This document shows positions 50,640-63,199 of a DNA stretch of 64,000 nt, piece by piece (within the stretch, counting starts at the first letter, position 1; the number at the start of each line of letters is the position of its first letter). Both the position numbers and the translations under genes were made by a program. Location of the stretch: the NCBI GenBank assembly GCA_035079385.1, contig JAVHKY010000038.1:2108001-2172000 (forward strand), given 5' to 3'. The notes below the pieces were generated by a model. The model did not search any database. It worked only from the letters and a program-made list of their open reading frames with translations, and had not been told where the DNA came from. This stretch comes from Aspidiotus rigidus (taxonomy: Eukaryota > Arthropoda > Insecta > Hemiptera > Diaspididae).

Positions 50640-53600
50640 TGTTGTCCCCTCCCCCCTTGTTTATGGGTCTGTAGAACTTTTGCAGCTGCAGAATTTAGGA
50701 GTTGTCTAAGTCGATTCAGACGCTTCCGATGATAAGAATCTACGACCTTCTCGTTCGCTGATAGGTTGTTCTGATACGGACCGGAGTAACGAAAAGAATT
50801 TAGCCTCTAAAAATAGACCTCAAATGAAATATATTAATCGCGTCGCCGATAATTCATCGTGTAATTGATATAAATACGACGGGAAGCAGATATCTAATTC
50901 ATCCGGTCTGTTTGGTGTTAATGTTATATCGACAATCAATGGAAGTTCAATAACGTGAAAACTTTCCTTCCCCTTCTTTCTGTCGACGACGCGACGTGCT
51001 ACCGAAAATAATTTTTTTTTCTGTCAAAATTAGGATATTATATTGTCGCATTGAATTTTTTTTCTCCGTGTTAACGATCCCGAGGTTAATAGTGTATATA
51101 TGTACGTTCCACATGTGTAACCCGTTAGCGAAAAAATATTAATTTACAAGCTGTTGCTGACGACGTCGCCGACGCTGCTGGAAATCGTAAACGAAAAGCA
51201 GATGGCTTCGAATTATGAGGATAAAAGAAGATATGTGTAAGATGCAGACCATCGGAGTTTTATTAGAAAATGTTTCCTGCTTTGTCGGTGACTGTTCGTG
51301 TGTATTGTACTCCGGGTATCTTCTCTTCTTATAAAAACGTAAATGACATGTGCGCATTACGAGTTATGGAATATTGGGGAATTCGCCGCAATATCTTGTA
51401 TATTATAATAGGTATATATTACGACCTCACATATGTTCTTGCGTGTATACTCATCTCTGTGGAAGAGGACAAAGTTCCGAAGCTCGCGTAATTAAAATGC
51501 AAGAGCGAAAGAAAAAATGTAGGTTAAAGCGGTATGAATATGTGCATAAAAAATGGTTAATTTGAAATTGAAACTGCGGTAAATATAGTCCGCAGGAAAG
51601 GTCGTAAAATTAGGAAGAAATTTCACTTTCAAATGGACTCGATAAGCTATATATGTATAGGTATATGTACGGCATATGCGATTCTATAAACAAATAGAAA
51701 CGGTTAAATATATTCCAATTTGTCTTTCGTGTCAGCGTTACAAGGAAAAAAATTATCGTAAAATCGTCGCTATTAATTCTCGCTCATTTTCATTCTTTCC
51801 CCGATTTCAATTTGCCATCAATTCATCGTATTGAGAGCGCACCTTTCAACGCCAGGGCGGACGGACGAGGTAGAGGCGAGCTCGGTGTGTAATTGGAAGG
51901 AAAAAAAGCTGGAAGAGAAAATATTTTTTAGTTTTAACCGCGCGCATATTTTCTCACTCTCAGGAAGTACATTAAAAATGTAAATGCTCGTTGCCACAAT
52001 TACAAATTACGGAATAAATGGGAGAAAAGTAGAAAAAAGGAAAAAGGAAAAATCGCGTGGGTAATGAATGTGTCGTAACACGAAAATCGCATATTATACC
52101 GCATACAAGTAATGAAGTACGCTATTTTGACGAAAAAATTCAAATTCTTGGCTTATTTTAGACTATTATAATACAAATAAATGTATACACACTCACACAA
52201 ACGCGCGAATAGAAATAATAAGCGAGCTTTTATGGCAATAAATTATGTCGACTGGCGAAGAAAATCGCGGCGTTCTATTTCCCTCAATAACGTAACCTTT
52301 AAGAGGTTATATATGTATGGAAGTTGGTTTTTTTTTCCATTCTTGAAGAAAGGGTCGCTTAGTCAATGCGACTCGAATTTAAATATTACATGTCGAGGAG
52401 GGAAGTAACCTCGACTCCAAGATCTTCCTCGTTTACATCCACTTTTGAAAGAAAGAAAAAGAAAAAAACTTCCCTGTCGTCAACTCTATGATTGAAAATT
52501 ATCGATTCATTCATTATATGGCGAAACGATTTTGTCATTTCCTCTGTCGCATACGTATTACCCGTATAATTAAAAATACTGACTCGATCGCGACCACTAG
52601 CTAGATCGATAGACTGTATATGGTAAACAAATAATTTCCAGCAGCCATCAGCCTTTAAAAACGTTGGACGATACGAGTAAACAAATAAGATCAAGAGAGA
52701 TTGTCGAGTCACCGAATCTAATAGAAAGAGAGAGAGAGACAGAGAAAAAAAAACGTTAAAACGCGTGTAACTGGTTATCGTTTGTACAGTATTAAGTGTC
52801 AGCAAGGACATTGTCATTACCATTTCGCGACTCATTACTTCCTGAAATTAGTCTACGTGTGCGTATATATATTGTATAGTATAGTATAGGCCTAACGAAT
52901 ATTCGAAAAAACATCGCCGGTATTATAATGCGGATAGATCACGCGGTGACAGAAGAGAAAATCTCTCGAGAATACCGTAAAATTATACCCGCAGCGGTAA
53001 TTAGCCGTTGAAAATCGTTATTCGTCGTACCATATTATAAGAGGAACGTCCGCGAGCAAGTCGAAATTGAAAATATTACGAAACGTTATGCCATCACGCG
53101 CGTGTATTGGATTTTGAAAGAGACGGCGGCGCGGCGGACGTATTATTTTGGACTTTTGCCCTTTTTTCGTGCGTTCGTTCTCTCCAACTGTGTGCTTCAG
53201 CTCTTCGGAATTGTGTTGGCTTAGTTCGAAATCGTGGCTCGATGAAGAGGAATACGATCGGAAATTTCTCGCTTCTCGTGCTGTGAGTGAGCTTTGATGC
53301 TTCCATAACTTATCTTTTCCCACTTCCTTCCAATAACTGTCTTACGCGATGATTAAGTATGCCAGAAAAGCGGCGCTTGTGAGTTGAGTTTTGAACCCGA
53401 GCCGAATGTGGTTGAGTAAGCAGATAATTCTGTCAGTGTTACAGTGAAGATGGCTTAATCGAAGCTCGCGAGAATGACAAAGACGCAGCCTCGACGCACT
53501 CCATAGGGTCTAACCATCGCGAGAAAATTATGTTTTTGAGCGGTAAGATATGCGATAAATGGCAGTGAGAACCCTTCAAATTCTCCAGTCAGTCACCTGA

Positions 53601-53690
53601 AACGAAAATTATGGCTCGAAAAAGATGATTGTGATCGAAAGCTCTATATGTTCGTCCGTTAGCATCCCACGCTTTCCTCTCTATTTACCC
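50640..53690. other. Intronic DNA, no gene seen
   Basis: AT-rich, CpG-containing sequence with small simple repeats: GA-rich at about 52,722-52,745 and (GTATA)n at about 52,872-52,890. No coding or RNA features are supported. Confidence 0.5.
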
Positions 53691-53725
53691 TGACAGGATT
53701 TTTTTTTTCTTTTTTTTTTTTTTTT

Positions 53726-54269
53726 GGGGGGGGGGGGGTCCATCTACTTCTTACCACAACTCACGTGGGGGGGGAGGGAGTGCCGACAAATCTTACGTAA
53801 TTTTTTTCTCACAGAAATACGTTCTAAAATATTCAAGGTGTCCACTTGTCTGGAGAATCTGGAAGTCAGGGAAAAGTCAGGGAATTTTGGGAATTTTTTG
53901 AGATACGTGAAAAAAAGTTCAAGCTAAGAAATTTTTTCTTTTTTTTTCAGTGATTATGGTCTATAAAAACCTGAAAAAGTCAGGGAATTTCATTTCAGAG
54001 GAAAAGTGGACATCCTGATATTGCTAAACTGGCTTAAATTTAATAAAAACTAGTCCTTTTTGAATAGGTATAAAATGTGATCAACGTTTTTTTAATAGAC
54101 AAACGCGATTAAGCACAGATAAACGTATTTTTAAAGCAAAAATACACCTTTCGGAAAATCTCATGCGTGGTAAGAGGGGGTGTCATGCAAATCTCACGAT
54201 ATCTCACCAAGGGGGGAGGGGGGAGTCAAAAATCACAAAAATCGCCTCTTGTAATTTATGGACGCCCCC
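53726..54269 (+). mobile_element. MITE copy A, left end lost, interrupted by another element
   Basis: This copy aligns in order with copy B at 55.1-55.5 kb. Shared blocks are 'aactCACGTG', 'GACAAATCTTACGTAATTTT', 'gattaagcacagataaacgt', 'aaatctcacgatatctcac' and the right end TGTAATTTATGGACGCCCCC. The left inverted terminus is missing and is replaced by a T-run and G13 (53,699-53,738). A separate 184-bp element sits inside it (53,834-54,017). There is no transposase, so it is non-autonomous. Confidence 0.75.
53834..54017. mobile_element. 184-bp element nested in MITE copy A
   Basis: Bounded by CAAGGTGTCCACTTGTC and the reverse complement of CAGGATGTCCACTTTTC (14 of 17 positions match). It is flanked on both sides by ATATT (53,829-53,833 and 54,018-54,022), a 5-bp target duplication. 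Removing the insert and one ATATT restores the order seen in uninterrupted copy B (AAAATATTGCTA). The interior has three 'AAGTCAGGGAA' segments. Short 'GGGTGTC(C/T)AC...GTCAGGGAA' repeats of this sort are common in animal genomes; the superfamily is not assigned. Confidence 0.8.
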
Positions 54270-54323
54270 GTATTTGATATAGCCCCACCGTGTCTGCTCC
54301 AACTAATCACAAATATAGACAAA

Positions 54324-54420
54324 CAGGGTGTCTACCGCCCCTATAAATCCAATAAACCTTATAAAAGTCCAATATCTGAAAAATGATGCAATGAAAGTCC
54401 TTTAATTTCATATCTGATCC
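54324..54420 (+). mobile_element. Fragment related to the nested element
   Basis: Starts with CAGGGTGTCTACCGC, resembling the ends of the 184-bp insert, and continues with repeated 'cctataaa' and 'aaaGTCCaat' strings as seen in that type of element. The opposite end is not found, so it is truncated. Confidence 0.45.
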
Positions 54421-54529
54421 TATGAAAGAAAATTGAAATTTGAATTCCTAGGTTAAGTAGGACTTTTTCTGTGATTTTGATTGTATTTCAAGCAAGGCGA
54501 ATTGCGATTTTTCAAGTTCAGAGGACATT

Positions 54530-54568
54530 CGGACCCCCCGGACACCGTCCCTCTTGCTACACCACTGG
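54530..54568 (-). mobile_element. Possible hAT-like terminus
   Basis: CCAGTGGTGTAGCAAG (minus strand, 54,568-54,553), followed by a G-rich stretch, resembles the 'CAGTGGCGTAGC-AGGGG' ends of many hAT-type elements. The partner end and the target duplication are not visible. Confidence 0.3.
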
Positions 54569-55127
54569 AATCATCGTTTTGTGGAACACCCATTAAGACC
54601 CCTATACAAGTCCAATCTTTGAATTTGGTACACACTCTGATAAAATTCGTCGATGGCAAGAAAAAAGATCAGATTGTCTTTCGAGGCAGAAACTACCGTC
54701 TGAGACAATTTATGAGGTACTTAACCTTGGTCTCCCAAAATAAGAATTCGTCGGTTTGCGAGACTTGGAAACAAAAATCTATTTCAAATGCCCAAAAAGT
54801 CGTATACGAGGTCCGAGATTTCGCCTATACTTTTTTGGTAGACAGGAGGGGTTGGTGGCTCCATCGCCCTGACTTCGCTGGAAAAATATAATGTGGGGAG
54901 TCGAGTCCTCCGCGATGGGCAGAAGGAGGAAGCTTTCACGACCCAACCAGGTACCAGGATTGGCGGATTGTGCGGGAAATTTTGACAATCGACAAATCTG
55001 ATTATTATTGAAGCTAGACAAAAAAGAGAGGTCGAGACGGCCCCGAACGGGATGAAACAATTCCTTGGAAGGCAATTTGAGAGTTCTTGACGCTGAGGCT
55101 TTGTAACTATGAATAACTCTCCGTTGA

Positions 55128-55515
55128 GGGGGCGTCCATAAATTACGTGAGGTAATGGGGGGGGGTCCAGCCAAGTCTCACCAAAACTCACGTGAGGTGG
55201 TGCTGACAAATCTCACGTAATTTTTTTCTCACACAAATACATTCTAAAATATTGCTATACTGGCTTCAATTTAATAAAACATGTTTCTCGACTAAAAAAC
55301 ATATTAAAAATGTGATCAAGAAAATTACGTTTTTTCAATAGATAAAGGCGATTAAGCACAGATAAACGTATTTAAAGCAAAAATACACATTTCGGAAAAT
55401 CTCACGCGCGATAAGAGGGGGGAAGGGGGTCAAGGCAAATCTCACGATATCTCACAAAGGGGGGAGGGGGGTCGAAAATCACAAAAATCGCCTCACGTAA
55501 TTTATGGACGCCCCC
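55128..55515. mobile_element. MITE copy B with perfect 25-bp inverted ends
   Basis: GGGGGCGTCCATAAATTACG (first 20 of 25) at 55,128-55,152 is exactly mirrored at 55,491-55,515. Internal sub-terminal repeats of 'TCTCACGTAATTTT' and 'AAATCTCACG-GATATCTCAC' face both ends. There is no coding frame; about 388 bp long. The right end runs into extra C residues (to 55,520), so the target duplication cannot be read. The TIR type 'GGGCGTCCATAAATTACG' occurs in many animal non-autonomous elements; I do not assign a superfamily. Confidence 0.85.
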
Positions 55516-55529
55516 CCCCCGCCGAGAGC

Positions 55530-58500
55530 CAAAGAAGAGATTTCAAAAGTTCTCCTCCGGATAGCGATGAAATCAGCTGAAAAGTGGGAAAAGTCGCTCG
55601 TTTTTTCTTGATGCAGTTTCCTTTGATTCTTTCGTTGGAAGTCATTTGGTACCACGAACTACTGTTAAAATTTCTATGGTTTTGCTCCTCATAAGGAGGA
55701 AGAAGAATAGATAATGGTTTCGTCGGATTTGAGAATATGCATAGAGGCGAGAGGGGAAAACGAGACAGCTCTTTCTAGTTACATATTGTATCAAGTACTT
55801 AGTAAACGAAAGTCTCTGCCTACCTACCCTGTAATCATTTGGCGTTGACGTTTGAAGATTTCGTGCACTTTATTTTCGTAGCGTAACGTGTAATTTCTTT
55901 TCACCCTCCATTAGTTGACAAAATTGTATAATTCTTTTCTCATTGTTTAACCCTAATAGCGTTCAGACGTGTATATATATATATTATGCTTTGGTGAGAT
56001 ACACGCGCCGGTCAAACTGTGTATAGCGAAATGTGCTCTACACGCGTCTTTCGAAAGCATTAATGAATGATAAAACAAGAATAAGTATACGGTATGTGAC
56101 ATTGAAGTGAACCAACGATGTCAGCCTATAATATGACAGAGAAAGAGAGGAAAAATTCTAATAGGAATACGATCGCATATAATGTAGAGAACGATTCGTG
56201 CGAGAGGGATAAAGAAAAATGACAAGTCCGACCTCGCGTCCTTCAACGGACATCGTTCAAATTCAAATTTCGGGAGAATTCTCCGAAGTATGAAATGGCC
56301 TACAACGTGTATTGTATATGTACCACAACACGTCGGTAATTTTTGACAGTTTGGTGAAAAGCATAACCAATTTAGATTTGAAAAAATATCTAGTATTCGT
56401 AAGCGAAGGATAACCCCGGTACATACGGGCGAGCGTATAATACGAAATGTGTTATAAAGCAGAGGGGGGCGAGGGAGATATAATATGGGGAGCAAACGGC
56501 ACACAGTAGTGTTATATAGCGGAATTATACTTTTCGTACGCCGTAAATGAATTCGTGACTTCGATTTATCAAGAGCCAAGGAGGAGGACAGTGTATACGT
56601 CGTATATTAAATACAGGAAACATTAATCCTATTTCGGCCACCGATTTTGCGTTAAAAACACGATGTTTAGAAAGCAAAGCGTTCCTGGTAACCATACATT
56701 AGAGCGTTCCTTCGGGCTCGTAATTTAAAATAAAACACGGTCTATTCGTGTGGAAATACCCTCGTTTTTTTTTCTCCTCTTCTTCCTCTATCTCTCGCTC
56801 TCCGTATAAATAAATATAGTTACAGTCCATGACCGCACTTTTTATAATACTGTCTGTTTTGTGTATTTGTATTGGTATATATGCGAGTGTTATTAAACAA
56901 CGTGTATACTCTTCGGACGGTCATAGAATTGCGAACGTGAGAAAACGTGTATATTTTCCTGAGAATTGTATATCAAGGAGGTGGTAATATGAGGAAGAAG
57001 AGTCGAGTGTGCTGTAGAGTCTCACACGTTCTCGAGCATCGGTAATTTAGTATATCGAGAAGTGTAGAAAATTTTTCTTCGTCGTCGTCGGATTTTCTCT
57101 CCATATCCCTGGAGTGCTGTAAAGGACATTTCTGTCGGCGTGCGCGAACTTTCGAAATCGTATGCTCGAAGATATTTGTCGTTCGTTCATGTCTGCTGCA
57201 CAAGGGGTGGTACGATATAATCAAGGCAGAGGCAGCACGCGGATCACTATCATCGCGTACATAAAATACGATGTAAATATAGTGAAATTTATATGCGGGC
57301 TGACGTTTTTTGCGCAGGTGTATACGTCCGATACATCTGCGATTATGACTGTGTTATGTTTGCAATAAATAAATAATTACCGCGTCGCCGGAATAATATC
57401 GTACCGGTAACCTGTTGATGGCAGTAGTAATTACCCGGTCTAGCGATGATCGCTCTTCGAGTCCGTCGTCTCGCGCATTCTTTCACGACCGTGATTTCGT
57501 ATCGAGACCGTATACGCTATATTTTAGCGAGTCGAGTTCGCAAATTCGAACACACCCCCTCGGCCGGTGAGACTCCGATCGGCTACGGGATGAGGCGCGA
57601 GTCTAATTTAATGATCGGTTGTACACGAGCGTTACGTAACAAATTTTGATAGAAGTGTCACGTCAACTTGGAAGAACGAAGTGTCGACCTTTATTGGATG
57701 AGAATCAATTGGCCGAGCAGAGCGTATACACATTCGGTGGAAATTTCCTAGTTATTAAGAAGAGAAAAAAGTTGGCGTTGTCTGTATAGTTTATAGAGTG
57801 CCGTAAATACGTGACGCGCGAGTAAATTTCTCTTGTAAAAACTATCATCTACTGCGATGAGCCATACTTGGAAGATGTTCTTCTACACATTTTGAATACG
57901 ACGTCTCGTATGACCTCTGGAGAGAAATGAAGCAGAATCACATCAACTTTTTGCTCTCAGAATAATTTAACCTGAGTATCAGCCTTTCAAGTCACCTTTA
58001 TCAGCTATCCTCTGTTTCAAATGTCACGAATAGTACATTAACGTTGAGTAATTCTGTAGAGGATTGTCCTGTTTTCGGTTGGTTAATTATCTAAAACCTT
58101 GAAACAGTAATATCGATAATTGTTCTGAGTGCATGTGTCCTCTTTAGATGTGAAGAACAGGCCTTGAATCCAGTTGAGAGCGAACTATAGAGTAGGAGCT
58201 CGCGACTGTGATGGATATCGTTGATCAAAATTCTTCTAAATTGCTCGTATTTGATTCTCAGAAGAGACGCGAAAACGGAGATTTGGAACCAGAATTGTAC
58301 GAAATTTTCATAGGAAAATCGTCTCACTTAACAAGAATTTTCATTAGATTTTATCTCGGCACGTCGGTGAAAACTTTGCATTAAAACTAGTCTGATGTAC
58401 TTCGGATTATAAAACGTTTTTCACCTCACTTAATGTTTCATCAAAAGCGAATAATTCGTCACCAAACCCCCACTTCTCCGAATTCGCTTATCAAATTCGA

Positions 58501-61500
58501 ATTCCCGATCAGGATATCGAGTCGTATAAACTCGAAACTTCATGTTCGAAGTTATTAGCGCACCGGTATAGCTATAATTTGTTCTCTAATTCGAGAGGAT
58601 TTTCGGCTCGTGGCCAATTTTCGAGAATATTTGAAAACTGAAATCATCAGCATATCCGGAACGAAATTTGCCAGCGAAACAATGGAAATCGTGTTCGGCA
58701 ACCATATCGCTGGAACGCAAAGCCCCAAACAGCTCGTCGAAGTTGTTCTGCTCTTAATGCACACCAGTTAGTTAAATTTACATCACGAATATGTACGAGC
58801 GACTTATGAATTATTTAACTCGATTCTTGATAAACAAAAATGCGCGATTAAAAACACAGTTTTTTTCTCAGTTTCGGGTATCAAGTTGCGCGCCCGAGCG
58901 AAAGACTGAAAAGCCACACGAGCCATCTCTTCCTCGATAGGAGAGTTTTCAATGAAGACTGCAAAGCTGGTTGACGAAAGTTCATCGAAATATTGTTAGA
59001 AAATTCAGTCTCGTCCTCCTACTATCTTTATTTCAGTTTGGTTGAGGAGAAATGGAGGCGATATCAAGTATCCTGTATGCCTTAAAGGATCTCTGAAACA
59101 GTATTCTTCATCTTAAAAGTCAATCACCGTCGAATTTTATCTTTGTTTGGCATTACAGGTAGTTAAGAGGAAGAAGGGGGTGACGGTATCTCCTCTAGCT
59201 CTATAAGCCTTGAGGCAGCCATTTTTTCCATCATTGCTGGGAAGTAGCTCAATATCGACCATAAATCCATGAATATTTTGCTTTATGGACTTTCATTTTA
59301 GTATCTGGAGTGAGTTTGAGGGGGGGGGGGGGTAATGCTATCACAAAGTCTATAATTTCTTTATTTTCGCGTTGAACGGTTAGAATGTATGTCAAAGTTC
59401 GTTGGTACAAGCGCTCTAGTAAAACCGAAACTGAAAAATTTCACGTTCCCCGAATTTTAACGAGTTTTTTGACGATAAGGAGAGGAGAGAAAGCGACTTA
59501 TAGTCTGTCTTACAACTTCCAATTAAAAACCCACAATTGTCATCGGATTTCACTTTCTTGCGGAAGCTCGAGAGAGTAAAGTCACAGCGTGTGCCGAAAA
59601 AAAGTTTCGATTTTAGATTCAGCTTATCGAGAAAGTGCATCGGCCAAGTCGCCGCAGATGTCATTTCAATCGATCGAATGCATTTCCGAGTATATCAACG
59701 ACGTAAAAATGATGGTGAGGTCAATATTCTGGCCTCTCTATGCTCGTGGAAGGTTAAACTGCAAATATGTCGTCGAACGGAGAATTCTGCGAACGCTCGT
59801 TCCGTTCCTCGTCGTACGCCCATCTTCGAGTAAATTGGAAGAGGCTGTGTATCGAACAAGTTTTTAGGTGCCTGCCTAAAAGCGGATGACAATGATCTCG
59901 TGGCGGATCCGAATACTGTATTTTTTTCGTATGCATAGGATATACTCCGCACGCTGTCACAAAAACGTACCATAGCTGTAAACAAGCTTCCCATCCTCTT
60001 TCGATGTGTCACTTCATAATATCGTTGGTAACGCTCGTCGAGAACTCAAGTACCAAAGAAGCTCCTATATTGTATGCGCGAGATAATACTCAGCGTGTCC
60101 GCGTTTAACGTAAAACAAACACTATCATTAACGCAAATACTCGTTTGCAAGGAAGAAGAGGAAAATGTACGCGTACTCATGATGCATAATGACGTCGAGT
60201 GCCTTCGGTAGACACGGCTCGATTCCACAAATCATCGGCCTCCGAAAATTTCTGACCCACGGCTGCTGTCGCCCATGTATATACGAGGTTCCAACCACCC
60301 TCGTTTAATTGGCGTAATTATACCCATCAGACGCTACATCACAATTATACATCACGTCCGTCCGGAAATTTTTTTTCAACTCTTCGAGCGTGACTGGGTG
60401 CGCGCACCACCAACACCCACACGTACTTTACGAATCGCGATAAGGAACGCGTAACTAGCTCGTATACTACGTACATTACGAAATTACATATAGTAGAGTA
60501 TTTACCTGGGTCATCATTTTTGTTCGCGTGTGTGTACACGAAAAAAACGAACGAATAATAATAATAAGTCGGCTCGTTTTATTCTAATTAGGTATATAGT
60601 AAGCTCTCGTGTTTTCCCTGGGAGCTTGTTTACCTATTCAAATGTGTCTCGAAAACAATGTAACGAAGATTTAAAATACATTTTAATGTGTACAGGGGAT
60701 ACCACCGAAAGTCGATTACCGCCTATATAAGCAACAACTGTTTGGAAATTATTACGCGCCGCTTAGAAAGTGGAGGCGCGGCAGCTGCCTCAACTTTTCG
60801 AGGTGTTGTATGTTTCCTCGAGAATATCGAGTACAGTCCATTTCGTGTAGAGTGTGTAATAGTGATGCAGTTATCGTGCATGCGAGTATAGAATAAAATG
60901 TACGCACTACTGTGTATAATATGTAATGTAAAATACGACTACGCGCATTATCATAATACACCATTTCTACATCCTATTTACCATATATACGGAGAGTCGT
61001 TAGGAAGTGTTTCCATTTCATTCGACGAACGGGTTACGCACGGCACGCTATATCAACATCAGGCGCTCGGCGATCAAATTAAAAACCACCATCGCAGAAC
61101 GATTATAAGGCTGACGTTAATTGACAGCAGTTGGTGGAAACTATTATAGCTCGTGTGTATATATATATTCGTAACCGTATACGTTTTGCGCTTGTATGGA
61201 ACTCGAGTCGAGAGTATGGTATGAAAACAGTTGCAGTATTATAGGAATAATCCTTTCCTATCGGAACGGTGTACGGAGGAGGTTTCTTATATGTACATAT
61301 ATATACATATACCGCCTAATTGAACGATTGAGTTGGCAACTTTCGCGGCCTTAGTCGCTTCCCTCAATTTCTAACTTGATATTCTCCTTGACACTAACAG
61401 CCTTAGACAGGAGTGTGACGTTACGGAATACGGATTTGTGACGGGGTGTATTATATGGCGTCAGATTACTCGTCTTCGAAATGGTATCGTGAGACTTGCA

Positions 61501-62180
61501 ACGAAGGAGGCGGACGGAGAAGTGATAAAGCTTTAACTCCGTTTGGGCTTAAGACACGTCGATACGTCTTCGAGCCGACCTGTTGACTTTCGCCGTTGTT
61601 ATAACGAATTTTGTTTTACCTTCATCTTCATATTTTAGTATATTTGACTCGACGTGTGACTCCTCTAAGATCGTATTCAAGCTCTGAACACTTTCAATCG
61701 AAAATGTAAGTAATTCGAGTCTTTCCGCCCTCCTTAATATTCCTTTTAGTGAGCAACTGAACACTTTTAATGGAGATGTAATACTCTATTTCACCGCTCT
61801 TGCCAGTAATATAGCTAGAACTTTAACTCGAGGGAGGGAGCGGTCAGTGAGGATTCGAACAACGATCAAAAAAAGGTCTTCTCGGGGTCAAAATATGAGA
61901 CGAAAGTACAAGTTCACAATAGTCACTCAAATTTTACTCTTGTCTTGCAGTAGCCGATCCGCAATGAAGGGATGGTAAGGAAGATGCAAGGTAGAGATGA
62001 CGTATTTTTTTTCGTTTTCTGCTTGTATGGTGATGAGTCAAACCGGCTCTCAGCGGAGAATTTTCCTATTTGTTGTCCCCGTAGATCCATCCGGATCATA
62101 TGGAGCCAAAGCCACACCGTAGATGGGTCACCGGACCTAAAAGTATAGAAGACTTTGTAATTCTTCAATTTTTCTCATTT
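55530..62180. other. Intronic or distal DNA, CpG-rich, no gene seen
   Basis: 55.9-57.7 kb and 60.0-61.6 kb are dense in CpG, with strings such as cgtcgtcgtcgg (57,080) and tatatacgt. 59,317 carries a G12 run. A weak acceptor-donor junction (ATTACAG|GTAGTT) lies at 59,158/59,159. A 152-codon frame at 56,121-56,579 (minus) has no recognisable domain. No exon or RNA gene could be supported. Confidence 0.45.
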
Positions 62181-62199
62181 GGTCTTTTTGAAAATTTTG

Positions 62200-63195
62200 G
62201 CGCCCAGCTGTCTGGCAAAAACTGACCCACCCAAATGAAGGCTCGACTTGAAAAAATGTCGAATATCGAGCTACTTATGTGTGATCGGAGAAGACCTTGA
62301 AGAATTTCAACCATCGAAGGTGTTGGACTTGAAAAAATCCATACAAGGAATCTGTTCTATTGGGGAGAGGGGGGTGGGGGTTGAGAATTTCGGCGTCCCA
62401 CCGTCCAGTAAAAACTTACCTACCCTTATACAAGATTTGGACTGGTAAAAATTGCGACTTCGAAGCTATAATATCTATAGTGGATAATTTCATCCCACCC
62501 CTGCCCCTCATATCATATCTTTGGCTCGAACGTCAAAATTTCCTTTTTATCAATACATGGCTCAACAATCAATTTTTTTTTTCAAGTTTCATCTTGTCAT
62601 ATTGAGTATTAAAATAATTTGAAATTTTTACGAGTCCAATTTTTTCAATGTTTGAACTTTTCGGGACTCCACCTTTGAATTAAATTCTTACTATTGAAAC
62701 CAGTTTGCCCCATAGAAGAAGTTTTCTGCATTTCTCGTTTAACTTCGTTGGGGAGCCGCCGGTTTACGTGTGAAACTATGCATATGATAAGTGGAAAACT
62801 TATAAATTAAAATTTCGACTTCCAAACCATGTGTATGAGTGGACGGGGCAAATCAGAAACGAAAAATCCCCTTTTTTAAACTATTTATGAAATTTTACCT
62901 TCTCTGAAAGAAGTAAGACTTGCTACCTACACATATTTATTATAAGAGGAGGGCTTATAGAAAATTTCAGTCATCAAAGGAGTTAGACTAGCAATAATTT
63001 TGACTTTTGGGCTTTTGTCTGATAGGAGGGGCTCGATATTTGAAATTTTTTCGAGTCCAACTCCTTCGATACTCCAATTTTGAGTTGAATTCTCAACATC
63101 AATAAACAAATTCGCCCCGTAGGACAGATTTCGTGTGTTCCTCGTCAAGCTTCGTGAAAAGAGCTGACGGTTCGAGTGTAAATGAGGGGGCAACT
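62200..63195. repeat. Dispersed degenerate repeat, cluster 3, partly tandem
   Basis: Two units about 410 bp apart share, in order, 'tttttc-a-t-caa', 'gaattAAATTCTtac', 'cca-TTTGCCCC-tAGaa', 'TTCTCGT-aa-CTTCGT-gg' and 'cggttt-cGtGtgaaa' (62,630-62,790 and 63,045-63,185). Two shorter units ('gtc-GgcaaAAACTgaCC-AC' near 62,210 and 62,407) resemble 39,335. Short 'TCGAGTCC' and 'gaaattTTTtcgag' strings link it to the clusters at 7.4 and 39.3 kb. No coding capacity. Confidence 0.5.
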
Positions 63196-63199
63196 TTGA

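Noticed and set aside
54481..54891. 136-codon plus-strand frame between the MITE copies
   Set aside because: Its start overlaps a transposon-end-like sequence and the rest shows no domain; both strands are open by chance here.
56121..56579. 152-codon minus-strand open frame
   Set aside because: No domain or splice signals; hydrophobic and arginine-rich mixture typical of chance translation of CpG/AT-rich DNA.
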